Positions 52,757-61,177 of a stretch of 64,000 bases of DNA are shown here, piece after piece; the first letter of the stretch is position 1; each line of letters opens with the position of its first letter. This DNA comes from Chryseobacterium scophthalmum (GTDB lineage Bacteria > Bacteroidota > Bacteroidia > Flavobacteriales > Weeksellaceae). Under the pieces are notes generated by a model. The model was given only the letters and a program-made list of their open reading frames with translations. It ran no database searches and had not been told where the DNA came from. The position numbers and the translations under genes are program-made. The DNA lies in contig NZ_FSRQ01000002.1 in NCBI RefSeq assembly GCF_900143185.1, positions 248,001-312,000 on the forward strand, written 5' to 3'.

Positions 52757-53827
52757 TTAATCAATTCTTTTAAAATCTTTTGAATAAGGTGAGTAAGATC
52801 CAAAAACCTGATCAAATTTCACCTTAAGATTTTCTATTTTAAATCTTTCATCCAACTGATCAAGACAAGTTACCACCAAATTTTTCTTTTGTGCAACAAC
52901 ATAAGCTTCATCCAATTTCAAGGCATAATTCAATAAATCATAATCCAATTCTCCGAAACGCAGATCCTTTTGAAATTCATTAAAAGTACAGGTTTCTTCT
53001 TGATTATTTTTCAGGTTTAGCAATTTTTCATTGCTCATCCATCCGCTTCCGTGGCGGGTTGAATAAGATCTTGTCACATAAAACATTTCGATATCCTCAA
53101 TTTTTAATAATTGACAGATTTCATATGCATTTTTAGAAGTCGTATTTGCAAAAGTCACATTCGGAAAAACACCGTGATCCATATCAAGTAAAATTCCCTG
53201 GCTTCCTTCAAAAATAAGATGATTAAATGATTTTAAGTACTCATAACCTTCTATTTTCCAATGTATTTTATCAATAGCTTCCAAAAAATCCTGCAACGCG
53301 TTTTCAATTTCTTCTCCTTCTTCAAAACCATAATAATTGGCGATTCCTTTTAATTTTTCAACCAACATTGTTCTTGGAGCGATTAAATCAACTGCAAATA
53401 ACTTGTACGGACTTTCATTTCTTTTCATCGTTGCACCAACTCCTTTTCCGCATGTTCCATGTTCTAAATTTTTGACATTCTTTCTGTTATATAAAACATC
53501 AAAAGGAGTTGTTACTTTAGCTAAAGGATGAATAGTTAATTCAATATTTCCATTTTTCTGAATTAATTCTTCCCTTTCGTTGAATAAATAGGTTGGATGA
53601 ATCGTACAATGCTCTGTAAAATACGAAGGTAAACCACGCAGCGCACCACTCGCAAAACTGGAATGAATGTGCTTTTTATCATCAATCATCACCGTATGCG
53701 CCGCTTGTTGACCTCCTGAAAACCGAATAACTACAGTCTCAGGATGTTGCTGAGCCAGAAAATCGGTTGTGATGCCTTTGCCTTCGTCCCCAAATCCTAA
53801 GCCTATAATTATTTGTGCTGTTTTCAT
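52757..53827 (-). CDS. Short adenylosuccinate-synthetase-like enzyme
   Basis: A 356-residue PurA-fold protein, about 70 shorter than housekeeping PurA. The GTP/IMP P-loop reads GFGDEGKG (residues 11-18) with the catalytic Asp at 14, and the catalytic His is at 44 (GGQQAAHT). The aspartate-loop equivalent is TRSYSTRHGSGWM instead of the bacterial TTTGRxRR form, closer in look to the short archaeal and phage PurZ-like branch. It is likely a GTP-dependent ligase joining an amino acid to a purine nucleotide; the real substrate may be different from IMP. It starts 2 bp after the vWA gene. Confidence 0.82.
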   Translation of the reverse strand: MKTAQIIIGLGFGDEGKGITTDFLAQQHPETVVIRFSGGQQAAHTVMIDDKKHIHSSFASGALRGLPSYFTEHCTIHPTYLFNEREELIQKNGNIELTIHPLAKVTTPFDVLYNRKNVKNLEHGTCGKGVGATMKRNESPYKLFAVDLIAPRTMLVEKLKGIANYYGFEEGEEIENALQDFLEAIDKIHWKIEGYEYLKSFNHLIFEGSQGILLDMDHGVFPNVTFANTTSKNAYEICQLLKIEDIEMFYVTRSYSTRHGSGWMSNEKLLNLKNNQEETCTFNEFQKDLRFGELDYDLLNYALKLDEAYVVAQKKNLVVTCLDQLDERFKIENLKVKFDQVFGSYSPYSKDFKRID

Positions 53828-53829
53828 TT

Positions 53830-54684
53830 TTAATACATTTGAATATTATCTAATCCTAAATTTTCTGTTGTTTTCGTAAAACTATCTTTAAATTTACTAC
53901 AAACCACATCTTTAATCACCTTCGGAACATCTCTGTAATCTTCAATAGACAAACAGTTTTGCCCCAACAGATCTTTCCAGCCTTTGTCTGCATCTACCGC
54001 CTGTCCGGAATGTAAAACGCTGATGTGAAAAACTTCATATTTCTTCTGAGCTTCAGCCAACAGTTCCGTATGTTTGAAAGTCTGTTGACCCGTTCCCATC
54101 AATTCTCTGATCGCAGAAGCAGGAAGTGTTTTCAAACAAGGTTCGTCACCCACGGTGAATAATAATCCTTTTTGATTTCTCTTTTCAAAAGCATCTGTTC
54201 TTGTGTGAAAAGCGGCAAAATACCAAGCCAACAAATAACTTTCTCCTGCATTTCCTCCTCCTCCAGACTCGATGTAAGTTCTTGTTAACCACATATCAAG
54301 CTCTTCATCTCCCGATTCGAACTGGCCGACTTGCAAAGGATAACCGTCACATTCGTGATCTCCGATTCCTAAGAATAAAAGCGCCGGATCAGGAACTCCG
54401 TCCTGGATAATTCCGCCCATCAATTTTGGAAGCCCTTCTTTAATCAAATCATAAGGAATATGTCCCATACTTCCCGTCACATCAAGCCCTAAAATAATAG
54501 GAACTGAATTTGGATGAACCGCAGAATCTCTTGATTCTCTGAAAGAAATACCATGTGGATTCATAGATTCATGTGCTTTTCTTTTTGCATTCTGCGTGAA
54601 AATCTCACTTGCAGATTTTGATGCATATCCTGCTTTCTTTGCTCTGTCAAAACGAGCGTCCATGTCGTATCTTGTACTTCCCAT
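53830..54684 (-). CDS. von Willebrand factor A-domain protein
   Basis: A 284-residue cytoplasmic protein. The MIDAS metal site is complete at the start of the domain: D68-V-T-G-S72 in ILGLDVTGSMGHIPY; further conserved parts are LFLGIGDHECDGYPLQVGQF and GGGGNAGESYLLAWYFAAF. No signal peptide. vWA proteins often act as metal-dependent scaffolds beside an enzyme. It lies between the coiled-coil and PurA-like genes with 2-3 bp gaps, so the three are one operon. Confidence 0.85.
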   Translation of the reverse strand: MGSTRYDMDARFDRAKKAGYASKSASEIFTQNAKRKAHESMNPHGISFRESRDSAVHPNSVPIILGLDVTGSMGHIPYDLIKEGLPKLMGGIIQDGVPDPALLFLGIGDHECDGYPLQVGQFESGDEELDMWLTRTYIESGGGGNAGESYLLAWYFAAFHTRTDAFEKRNQKGLLFTVGDEPCLKTLPASAIRELMGTGQQTFKHTELLAEAQKKYEVFHISVLHSGQAVDADKGWKDLLGQNCLSIEDYRDVPKVIKDVVCSKFKDSFTKTTENLGLDNIQMY

Positions 54685-54687
54685 AAC

Positions 54688-55023
54688 TTAAAATTTTTTG
54701 CCAAATAAATATTCGAATCTTGTTCTTGTTAATTCTAATTGAATATTTAAATTTCTGATGATTAATGATAATTCTATGTCTCTCTGAACGAATGCTTCCG
54801 GCTGAAAATCAGCGAATGTTAAACTGTTTTTGTCTAAAGGACTGATGTCGATCAAGCCTTCCTGCTCTCTTTCCAGTCTTTTGATTTTCAGTTCGATATC
54901 TTCTACTCTCCGCTTGTAAATCAGCTCTGCATCATCTCCGATAATTCGGGCACGGCCTTCTCTTATCTGGTCATTATTTCTTTGTAATGACTCGATGAAT
55001 CTGGGTTTTAAGTCTTCTTCCAT
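54688..55023 (-). CDS. Small coiled-coil protein of the vWA operon
   Basis: A 111-residue, charged, mostly helical protein (NNDQIREGRARIIGDDAELI, RVEDIELKIKRLEREQEG, and NLNIQLELTRTRFEYLFG at the end). I do not recognise a family. It is the first gene of the coil-vWA-PurA-like operon and is probably a structural partner. A candidate operator is at 55039-55053, directly upstream. Confidence 0.7.
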   Translation of the reverse strand: MEEDLKPRFIESLQRNNDQIREGRARIIGDDAELIYKRRVEDIELKIKRLEREQEGLIDISPLDKNSLTFADFQPEAFVQRDIELSLIIRNLNIQLELTRTRFEYLFGKKF

Positions 55024-55038
55024 AATTCATTTTTGTTT

Positions 55039-55053
55039 GTGTTATTTTTACGC
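55039..55053. promoter_or_regulatory. Candidate NrtR-type operator, site 1 (coil-vWA-PurA operon)
   Basis: GTGTTA-TTT-TTACGC, a 15-bp inverted repeat 16 bp before the ATG. The same pattern, GYGTTA-N3-KTACRC, occurs at 55771-55785 and 56822-56836. No clear -7 element is seen for this operon. Confidence 0.5.
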
Positions 55054-55160
55054 TATTTAAAAACTGCATGGTTTTACTTTAATTCTTTTCGAATTTCAAT
55101 AAAAAAGGATTAGCTAGGATTCTTTTTAATATTAATATTTTGTTCTTTGGCCTTGTGTTT

Positions 55161-55712
55161 TTATCCTCTTAATTCGTCTCTAACTTCCATTAAAGCAAAT
55201 CCTAATAAATTTTCACCATTCCATTGTTGTGGATTTTCCGCTTTTGGATCCGTTTCCAGCATTCCGATTCCCCAAATTGTATCGTAAGGACTCGCTTCTA
55301 CTAAAATTTTATCGTTTGTTGAAAGCAAAAATTCTTTAAATTTTTCATTTTGTGAAAACTTCAACAGATTTCCCTGTTTTACGATTTCATATTTGTGTTC
55401 ATTCCAAAGTTGAGGATCAAAATTTTTGACTTTTCTTCCTAAACTTTTTGCCTGATTTGGAGTATCTGCTCTTAAAATTTGTTCTAAAGTTTCAAGATCA
55501 TTAAATAATTTAGCTTTTCCAGCCATCATATAATGTTCAGCAGTTTTATAACTCATTCCATTTTCTTCAAATTCATAAGGAAACCACTGACTGAAACATG
55601 CTTTTGTAATTTCTTCTTTCACAGTATGTCCCCAAAAGAATAGAAAATCTAATTTTTCTTTATTCTGATTATTCTGAAATTTCTTAATAATATTTTCTAA
55701 TGTGTAGCTCAT
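55161..55712 (-). CDS. NADAR-family protein (YbiA-like)
   Basis: A 183-residue protein of the NADAR (NAD and ADP-ribose associated) family. Conserved blocks: LDFLFFWGHT, CFSQWFPYEFEENGMSYKTAEHYM, AKSLGRKVKNFDPQLWNEHKYEIV, KFKEFLLSTNDKILVEASPYDTIWGIG. Known members hydrolyse N-glycosidic bonds in riboflavin precursors or ADP-ribosylated guanine. Start chosen at 55710-55712 (MSYTLENIIK). Confidence 0.92.
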   Translation of the reverse strand: MSYTLENIIKKFQNNQNKEKLDFLFFWGHTVKEEITKACFSQWFPYEFEENGMSYKTAEHYMMAGKAKLFNDLETLEQILRADTPNQAKSLGRKVKNFDPQLWNEHKYEIVKQGNLLKFSQNEKFKEFLLSTNDKILVEASPYDTIWGIGMLETDPKAENPQQWNGENLLGFALMEVRDELRG

Positions 55713-55730
55713 GATTGCGTTATTATTACA

Positions 55731-55785
55731 CAAATGTAAAAGATTATGGCTTTATCTTCCAAATTTATTTGTGTTAATTTTACGC
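55731..55785 (-). promoter_or_regulatory. NADAR promoter with candidate NrtR-type operator, site 2
   Basis: Minus strand: -7 TACATTTG (55731-55738), 21 bp, -33 TTG (55760-55762). The inverted repeat GTGTTA-ATT-TTACGC (55771-55785) lies just upstream of -33. Confidence 0.6.
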
Positions 55786-56115
55786 TAATTAATTTAATTG
55801 ATTGATTTTCAGGTGTGAAAATTTATTTTATAAAACACGAATTACACAAATATTTTTCACTAATAGCACAAATGATTATTGTTCATTTAAGTTTTTGGCT
55901 AAAGCCGATTGGAATTTTTGTTTATTAAAAAACGGGCTAAAGCCCGTTCCTATTGATGTTAAAATTGTATTTATTGAACTTATAATTTTGATGTAGAAAG
56001 AATCTTTAAATTACATTAAAAGATTCTTCACTCCGCATTGCTCCGTTCTGAATGACAAAAGGGAAAAATCATTGGTGAAAATTCGTGTAAAAATTAGTGA
56101 TATCTGTGTTTAAAT
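55786..56115. repeat. Spacer of mosaic repeats (NADAR-NrtR)
   Basis: This 330-bp gene-free stretch is made of known-looking flavobacterial spacer pieces: an ACGGGCT-AAA-AGCCCGT hairpin (about 55929-55946) preceded by a diverged GGCTAAAGCC piece, an AAGAATCTTT/AAAGATTCTT pairing (about 55998-56028), a CTCCGCATTGCTCCGTTCTG piece ending AATGACA, and words such as CACTAATAGCACAAATGATT. No gene is seen. Confidence 0.6.
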
Positions 56116-56811
56116 TTATTTGATCTCGAAATAAAAACCTTGCTCTTCAAGCTCTTTATATTTCTCCTGATTGAAAGTAAATAATTTTCCAGGTCTGCCG
56201 CTGCCTTCTTTTTTTAAGTTATTGGTTTCATTCAAAAGTCCGTAACTCATTATTTTTTTTCTGAAATTTCGACGGTCAATTTCCTGTCCGATAATGGTTT
56301 TATAGAGATTTTCAAGTTCAGAAAACACAAATTCATCATTTAAAAGATTAAAACCAATCGGTTGATATTGAATTTTTGTGCGAAGTCTTTTTAACGCAAT
56401 ATCAATAATCGTTTGATGATCAAAAGCAAGTTTCGGAAGTTGATTCACACTGAACCATTGTGCATCTTCCGCATCAGAATCAGCAAACAATTCATGATAA
56501 GAAGGATTAACCAAGCCTAAATAAGCCACTGAAACCACTCTATTTCTAGGATCACGACCTACGTTACCAAAAGTATAAAGTTGTTCCAAAAAATCGGGTT
56601 TTATACCCGCTTCTTCCTTTAACTCTCTTTTTACGGCATCGTCAAGATTTTCATCATCTAAAACTAAGCCTCCCGGAAGTGCCCAACCTCCTTTGAATGG
56701 TTCAATATTTCTTTTAATTAAAAGAATCTGAAGATCTTTTTTATCAAAATATCCGAAAATAACTGCGTCTACAGCAACTTTTATATCTTGTAATTTTTTA
56801 GGAGAATCCAT
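56116..56811 (-). CDS. Nudix-fold transcriptional regulator, NrtR-like
   Basis: A 231-residue protein with an N-terminal Nudix domain and a C-terminal winged-helix domain, the NrtR layout. The Nudix box is canonical: G-x5-E-x7-RELKEEAGI within GGLVLDDENLDDAVKRELKE, so hydrolase activity may remain. The C-terminal part (QEIDRRNFRKKIMSYGLL, GRPGKLFTFN) is the DNA-binding wing. NrtR regulators sense ADP-ribose or NAD-related ligands; other members of this group control sugar genes. Position next to NADAR, macro and sirtuin genes supports the NAD link. Confidence 0.87.
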   Translation of the reverse strand: MDSPKKLQDIKVAVDAVIFGYFDKKDLQILLIKRNIEPFKGGWALPGGLVLDDENLDDAVKRELKEEAGIKPDFLEQLYTFGNVGRDPRNRVVSVAYLGLVNPSYHELFADSDAEDAQWFSVNQLPKLAFDHQTIIDIALKRLRTKIQYQPIGFNLLNDEFVFSELENLYKTIIGQEIDRRNFRKKIMSYGLLNETNNLKKEGSGRPGKLFTFNQEKYKELEEQGFYFEIK

Positions 56812-56821
56812 AATTTAATTT

Positions 56822-56866
56822 GCGTTACGAGTACACAAAAGTAACCATAAGAAACTTTAATTTCAA
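56822..56866 (-). promoter_or_regulatory. nrtR-like gene promoter with candidate auto-operator, site 3
   Basis: Minus strand: TTG (56864-56866), 20 bp, -7 TACTTTTG (56836-56843). The inverted repeat GCGTTA-CGA-GTACAC (56822-56836) overlaps the downstream end of the -7 element and the start point, a position that suits autorepression. Confidence 0.6.
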
Positions 56867-56934
56867 AAATAAAATAATATTTTTTCGGAATCTATTTTTT
56901 GCTACATTTATAATCATCTTAAAACTAAATATTT

Positions 56935-57570
56935 ATGAAAAATTTATTCTTTGCAGCCTGCGCTGCTCTTCTATTTATCGCGTGTGATAAAGCAAAAATT
57001 GATGTGAAAACTTCAACCGGAACAGATTCAATCGCCAACGAAGAATGGAAACCGGTAGATTCTGCAACCGCTAACAAAGCATGGATGGATTTTGCTACGC
57101 CGGGAGATATGCAGAAAATGCTGGCAAAATCTGACGGGGTTTGGTCCGGAGAAAATACGATGTGGATGGAAGACGGTGGAAAACCTATGACAAGTACATC
57201 GACAACGACCAATAAAATGATCTTTGATGGACGATATCAATCTAGCGAACATAAAGGAAATTTTATGGGAATGCCTTTTGAAGGAATGAGTATTACAGGT
57301 TATGACAATGCTAAAAAGAAATTTGTAAGCACCTGGATTGACAATATGGGAACCGGATTAATGACCATGGAAGGAGACTGGAATCCATCTAAAAAATCAA
57401 TTGAATTTAAAGGAAAAATGACAGATCCTACAAGACCCGGAAAAGACTGTAATATGAGAGAAGTCTATACTTTTGTTGACGATACTCATCAAACATTAGA
57501 AATGTATGGTCCTGATTCTAAAACAGGCAAAGAGTACAAAACAATGGAAATAAAATATACGAAAAAATAA
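56935..57570 (+). CDS. DUF1579-like lipoprotein
   Basis: A 211-residue lipoprotein: signal MKNLFFAACAALLFIAC with lipid-modified Cys at 17. The mature part has the DUF1579 pattern MWMEDGGKPMTSTSTTTNKM, DGRYQSSEHKGNFMGMPFEG, YDNAKKKFVSTWIDNMGTG. Function unknown. Divergent from the nrtR-like gene with only about 120 bp between. Confidence 0.85.
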   Translation: MKNLFFAACAALLFIACDKAKIDVKTSTGTDSIANEEWKPVDSATANKAWMDFATPGDMQKMLAKSDGVWSGENTMWMEDGGKPMTSTSTTTNKMIFDGRYQSSEHKGNFMGMPFEGMSITGYDNAKKKFVSTWIDNMGTGLMTMEGDWNPSKKSIEFKGKMTDPTRPGKDCNMREVYTFVDDTHQTLEMYGPDSKTGKEYKTMEIKYTKK

Positions 57571-57603
57571 AATCTAAACCGTTTCAGGTTAAACTTTTAA
57601 GAA

Positions 57604-57638
57604 TAAAAAAATCCGCAGAAATTTTCTGCGGATTTTAC
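57604..57638. terminator. Bidirectional terminator between DUF1579 and lepA genes
   Basis: AAAATCCGCAGAAA pairs with TTTCTGCGGATTTT, perfect stem with a minimal loop, between convergent genes. Confidence 0.9.
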
Positions 57639-57671
57639 TTTTATCTCTTGCCTTTTTACTTGGCTCTTTAG

Positions 57672-59468
57672 CTAGTCATTCAGTTTCAAAACAGCCATAA
57701 ATGCTGATTGCGGAACTTCTACTCTACCAATTTGCTTCATCTTTTTCTTACCTTCTTTCTGCTTTTCAAGAAGCTTTCTCTTTCTTGAAATATCTCCACC
57801 GTAACATTTTGCGGTAACATCTTTTCTTAAAGCTTTAATGGTTTCTCTCGCAATAACTTTCGCTCCTAAAGCAGCCTGAACAGCAATATCAAACTGTTGT
57901 CTCGGGATCAGTTCACGAAGTTTTTCACACATTCTTTTACCAATGTAATACGCATTAGAGTCATGAATCAATGAAGATAAAGCATCTACCATATCTCCGT
58001 TGATCAGGATATCCATTTTTACCAATTTAGAAGCACGCATTCCAATTGGTGAGTAATCGAATGAAGCATATCCTTTAGAAATTGATTTTAATCTGTCATA
58101 GAAATCGAAAACAACTTCCGCCAGTGGCATATTGAAAGTCAATTCTACTCTATCTGCAGTCAAATAACTTTGGTTAACAATTTCACCTCTTTTCTCAATA
58201 CAAAGTGTCATTACTGCTCCTACGAAATCAGATTTTGTAATGATTGAAGCTTTAATATAAGGTTCTTCTACTCTATCCAAAAGATTGGGATCAATCATTT
58301 CAGACGGGTTGTTGATTAAAATTGCGGTTTCAGGATCTTTTTTAGAATATCCGTGATACGAAACGTTGGGAACCGTAGTAATTACGTTCATGTTAAATTC
58401 TCTCTCCAAACGTTCCTGAACGATTTCCATGTGAAGCATTCCTAAGAATCCGCAACGGAAACCAAAACCAAGAGCTGCAGAACTTTCCGGTTCGAAAACC
58501 AAAGAAGCATCATTTAATCTTAATTTTTCTAATGAGAATCTCAATTCTTCAAAATCCTCAGATTCGATAGGGTAAATTCCGGCAAAAACCATTGGTTTTA
58601 CTTCTTCAAAACCATCAATTGGTCCATCTGCAGGATTTACAAAAGAGGTAATCGTGTCTCCTACTTTTACTTCACGGGCATCTTTAATCCCTGAAATAAG
58701 GTAACCTACATCACCACATTCAATCGTTTTCTTTGGAACCTGTTTTAATTTTAAAGTTCCTACTTCATCAGCGCCATATTCTTTTCCTGTTGCGAAAAAT
58801 TTAATTTTTTCGTTTTTAGAAATACTCCCGTTTACGATTTTAAAATAGGCTTCAATTCCTCTGAAAGGGTTATAAACAGAATCAAAAATCAAAGCTTGAA
58901 GCGGAGCTTTAGGATCTCCAACTGGTGGCGGAACTCTTTTTACAATCTCCTCCAATAATTCGTGAACACCCTCCCCTGTTTTACCGGAAACTCTAAGAAC
59001 GTCTTCATATTTACATCCTAAAAGTCCCATAATTTCGTCGGTAACTTCTTCAGGATTTGCAGATGGAAGATCTATTTTATTAAGAATCGGAATAATTTCC
59101 AAGTCATTTTCTAAAGCCAGATATAAATTTGAAATTGTTTGTGCCTGAATACTTTGCGCAGCATCTACAATTAAAAGTGCGCCTTCACAAGCTGCGATTG
59201 AACGGGAAACTTCGTAAGAAAAATCTACGTGTCCCGGTGTATCAATAAGGTTTAAAGTATATTTTTCGCCATTAAGCTCATAATCCATCTGGATGGCGTG
59301 AGATTTAATCGTAATCCCACGTTCTTTTTCCAAATCCATATCATCAAGCGTCTGAGATTGTAATTCTCGTTGGGTCACCGTATTGGTGTACTCCAAAAGA
59401 CGGTCTGCCAAAGTACTTTTACCGTGGTCAATATGGGCGATTATGCAAAAATTTCGTATGTTTTTCAT
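57672..59468 (-). CDS. lepA: Elongation factor 4 (LepA)
   Basis: A 598-residue ribosome-associated GTPase, usual length. G1 [16 protein letters not shown]3 [16 protein letters not shown]4 NKIDLP; the LepA-specific C-terminal domain ends [21 protein letters not shown]. Acts in translation, likely in initiation or ribosome assembly. A -7 element TATCTTTG is at 59488-59495. Confidence 0.98.
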   Translation of the reverse strand: MKNIRNFCIIAHIDHGKSTLADRLLEYTNTVTQRELQSQTLDDMDLEKERGITIKSHAIQMDYELNGEKYTLNLIDTPGHVDFSYEVSRSIAACEGALLIVDAAQSIQAQTISNLYLALENDLEIIPILNKIDLPSANPEEVTDEIMGLLGCKYEDVLRVSGKTGEGVHELLEEIVKRVPPPVGDPKAPLQALIFDSVYNPFRGIEAYFKIVNGSISKNEKIKFFATGKEYGADEVGTLKLKQVPKKTIECGDVGYLISGIKDAREVKVGDTITSFVNPADGPIDGFEEVKPMVFAGIYPIESEDFEELRFSLEKLRLNDASLVFEPESSAALGFGFRCGFLGMLHMEIVQERLEREFNMNVITTVPNVSYHGYSKKDPETAILINNPSEMIDPNLLDRVEEPYIKASIITKSDFVGAVMTLCIEKRGEIVNQSYLTADRVELTFNMPLAEVVFDFYDRLKSISKGYASFDYSPIGMRASKLVKMDILINGDMVDALSSLIHDSNAYYIGKRMCEKLRELIPRQQFDIAVQAALGAKVIARETIKALRKDVTAKCYGGDISRKRKLLEKQKEGKKKMKQIGRVEVPQSAFMAVLKLND

Positions 59469-59491
59469 TTAAGAACTATGTAATTTGCAAA

Positions 59492-59523
59492 GATAAAAAA
59501 AAGAGGGACAAATTGTCTCTCTT
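59492..59523 (-). terminator. Terminator after the 59545-60564 gene
   Basis: AGAGGGACAA pairs with TTGTCTCTCT (59502-59522, one mismatch); in the minus direction TTTTTTTTATC follows. It also lies next to the lepA promoter. Confidence 0.7.
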
Positions 59524-59544
59524 AATCTGTAAGCAATGAAATTA

Positions 59545-60564
59545 TTATTTATTATCAGAAAAATCATATTCTCCCGTCAAAGAATCTATGTAAATTTCTT
59601 CTTTATCTTCATTTTTCATTTTCTTTTGTTTTGATGCTTGGTCGATAGAACCGGCAACAGCTCCTATTAAGCCAAACATTCCGTAAGTGCTGTTATACTG
59701 CGCCGGAAAAATATGACCTTTGTTTGCGATTATATAAAATCCATTCTCATTTTTGTTGATTTCTATGAAACCAGACATTGTTTTCTTGTAAGCTTTACCC
59801 TTTTCAATATAAGCGAACATTTTATAAGCAGATATCTTATCTTTTTTACCGTTCTCTATTTTTATTGCTTTCGTAACTTCTCCTTTATCATTTCTTTCCA
59901 AAACATAATTTCCTTGTTCCGGACTTTGATTGAAAAACGAAGTGAAATCTAAATAGATTCCATCCTTTAATTGTTCATTTTTAAAAGCTTCGTAGTTATT
60001 TTTAGTATAAGCTTCATAATCAACAAGATCATTGAATGTTACTGCATTTTGAATAGGTTCTAAAGTGTAAGCTTTTTTAATAAAAATAGAAAAAATCCTT
60101 GGGATATTTTTTACCATTAATTCTGAAACTTCTTTATCCTGAAAGACAAAAACAGTATCTTTTTTATACACAAATCTGTATTTATCTCCCTCTTTTTGAA
60201 ATAATTGAGCAGAGAAATCCATTTTCCCATTTGTTTTTTTACCATCACTTTCTCCTGTTGAAAGTTTTAATCTCTTTAAAATAAGAACCAATTCATTCTT
60301 CCCTGCTAAAGAATTACCCTTATCAAACCAAGCTTGAAAATCATTATTTGGAGTTGTAGGAAAAACAACTTCTTTCATTTCTTTATTTTCCCCAAAAGGA
60401 ATACTACCAATTGATTTATCCTGCCTTTGATCTAAAACCTTAAATCCTTTATAAGTAACACCGTCAAATCTGGTAATATTTCCTCTAAATTTAATAGCTT
60501 CTGTAGCTTGAGCAAATGATAAGATTGCCACAAAAGAGAAGACAATCTGAAATATTTTTTTCAT
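59545..60564 (-). CDS. Secreted protein of unknown function
   Basis: A 339-residue exported protein with signal peptide MKKIFQIVFSFVAILSFAQA. The mature part is polar and mixed alpha/beta; near the C-terminus a Gly/Ala-rich stretch YGMFGLIGAVAGSIDQASKQ might insert in a membrane. I do not recognise a family. It has its own terminator. Confidence 0.75.
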   Translation of the reverse strand: MKKIFQIVFSFVAILSFAQATEAIKFRGNITRFDGVTYKGFKVLDQRQDKSIGSIPFGENKEMKEVVFPTTPNNDFQAWFDKGNSLAGKNELVLILKRLKLSTGESDGKKTNGKMDFSAQLFQKEGDKYRFVYKKDTVFVFQDKEVSELMVKNIPRIFSIFIKKAYTLEPIQNAVTFNDLVDYEAYTKNNYEAFKNEQLKDGIYLDFTSFFNQSPEQGNYVLERNDKGEVTKAIKIENGKKDKISAYKMFAYIEKGKAYKKTMSGFIEINKNENGFYIIANKGHIFPAQYNSTYGMFGLIGAVAGSIDQASKQKKMKNEDKEEIYIDSLTGEYDFSDNK

Positions 60565-60599
60565 AATTATTTTTTCTGTAAAAATAGATATTTCCTAAA

Positions 60600-60636
60600 A
60601 ATTAAACGACCCTCACAATAAATTGCAAGAGTCGTC
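60600..60636 (-). terminator. Terminator of the sigma/anti-sigma operon
   Basis: ACGACTCTTG and TGAGGGTCGT (minus strand, 60606-60635) form a stem with one mismatch, followed by TTAATTTTT. Confidence 0.65.
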
Positions 60637-60657
60637 CAACATTAAAAAAATAAACTA

Positions 60658-61170
60658 TTATGGAGTTTGCTTCGATTCTGAAGCATTCTTTTTTCCGCCG
60701 TGAGGTTTTCTTTCATTCATTTTATCTCTCATCATTCCCTCAGACTGAAAAAGCTTCAAGACTTTTTGACAAGGAATCACAGTCTGCATCTTCTCAGCAT
60801 ACTTTTTTCTATTGTCGAATAATTTTTGACCTACATCAAAACTTTGCTGAAGTTTTACTTTTGCTTCTTCTTCCGTGAGTTTTGCCGGGTCAAAATTTGA
60901 ATCGAACTGACTTTTAATTTTTTTCTGATTGTCTAAATATTCATTATACATCGCAGTAAATTCTGCTTTATCCTGTGGAGCAACATCCAGCATATCAACA
61001 ACCATGTTATTTCTGAATTGCGTAAGAAGCGCTTTTCTTTCATCTGGCGAAAGATTGTTTATTACCTCTTTTCTTTGATCGGGATTCATTTTCTTCCAAT
61101 CATACTCTTTGATTTGAGCTTTCAGCCCAAAACTTGAGATAATAAAAAGTGTAAATAATATTTTTTTCAT
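60658..61170 (-). CDS. Periplasmic helical protein (Spy/CpxP-like)
   Basis: A 170-residue exported protein, signal peptide MKKILFTLFIISSFGLKAQ. The mature part is charged and all-helical (NPDQRKEVINNLSPDERKALL, DKAEFTAMYNEYLDNQKKIK), similar in kind to Spy/CpxP or periplasmic heavy-metal-sensor proteins. It is third in a sigma factor/anti-sigma operon, 7 bp after the anti-sigma gene, so it may be an envelope-stress effector. Family call is tentative. Confidence 0.65.
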   Translation of the reverse strand: MKKILFTLFIISSFGLKAQIKEYDWKKMNPDQRKEVINNLSPDERKALLTQFRNNMVVDMLDVAPQDKAEFTAMYNEYLDNQKKIKSQFDSNFDPAKLTEEEAKVKLQQSFDVGQKLFDNRKKYAEKMQTVIPCQKVLKLFQSEGMMRDKMNERKPHGGKKNASESKQTP

Positions 61171-61177
61171 CTTTCTT

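Noticed and set aside
52757..53827. Phage-type PurZ (2-aminoadenine pathway)
   Set aside because: The catalytic Asp at position 14 is kept, and no phage genes or DatZ/MazZ-like partners are seen nearby.
55802..55996. 64-codon plus-strand frame between NADAR and nrtR-like genes
   Set aside because: It is composed of spacer repeats and a GGGCTAAAGCCC-type hairpin, with no start signals.
56925..57252. Minus-strand frames of 74-95 codons opposite the DUF1579 gene
   Set aside because: They are antisense shadows of a well-supported lipoprotein gene.
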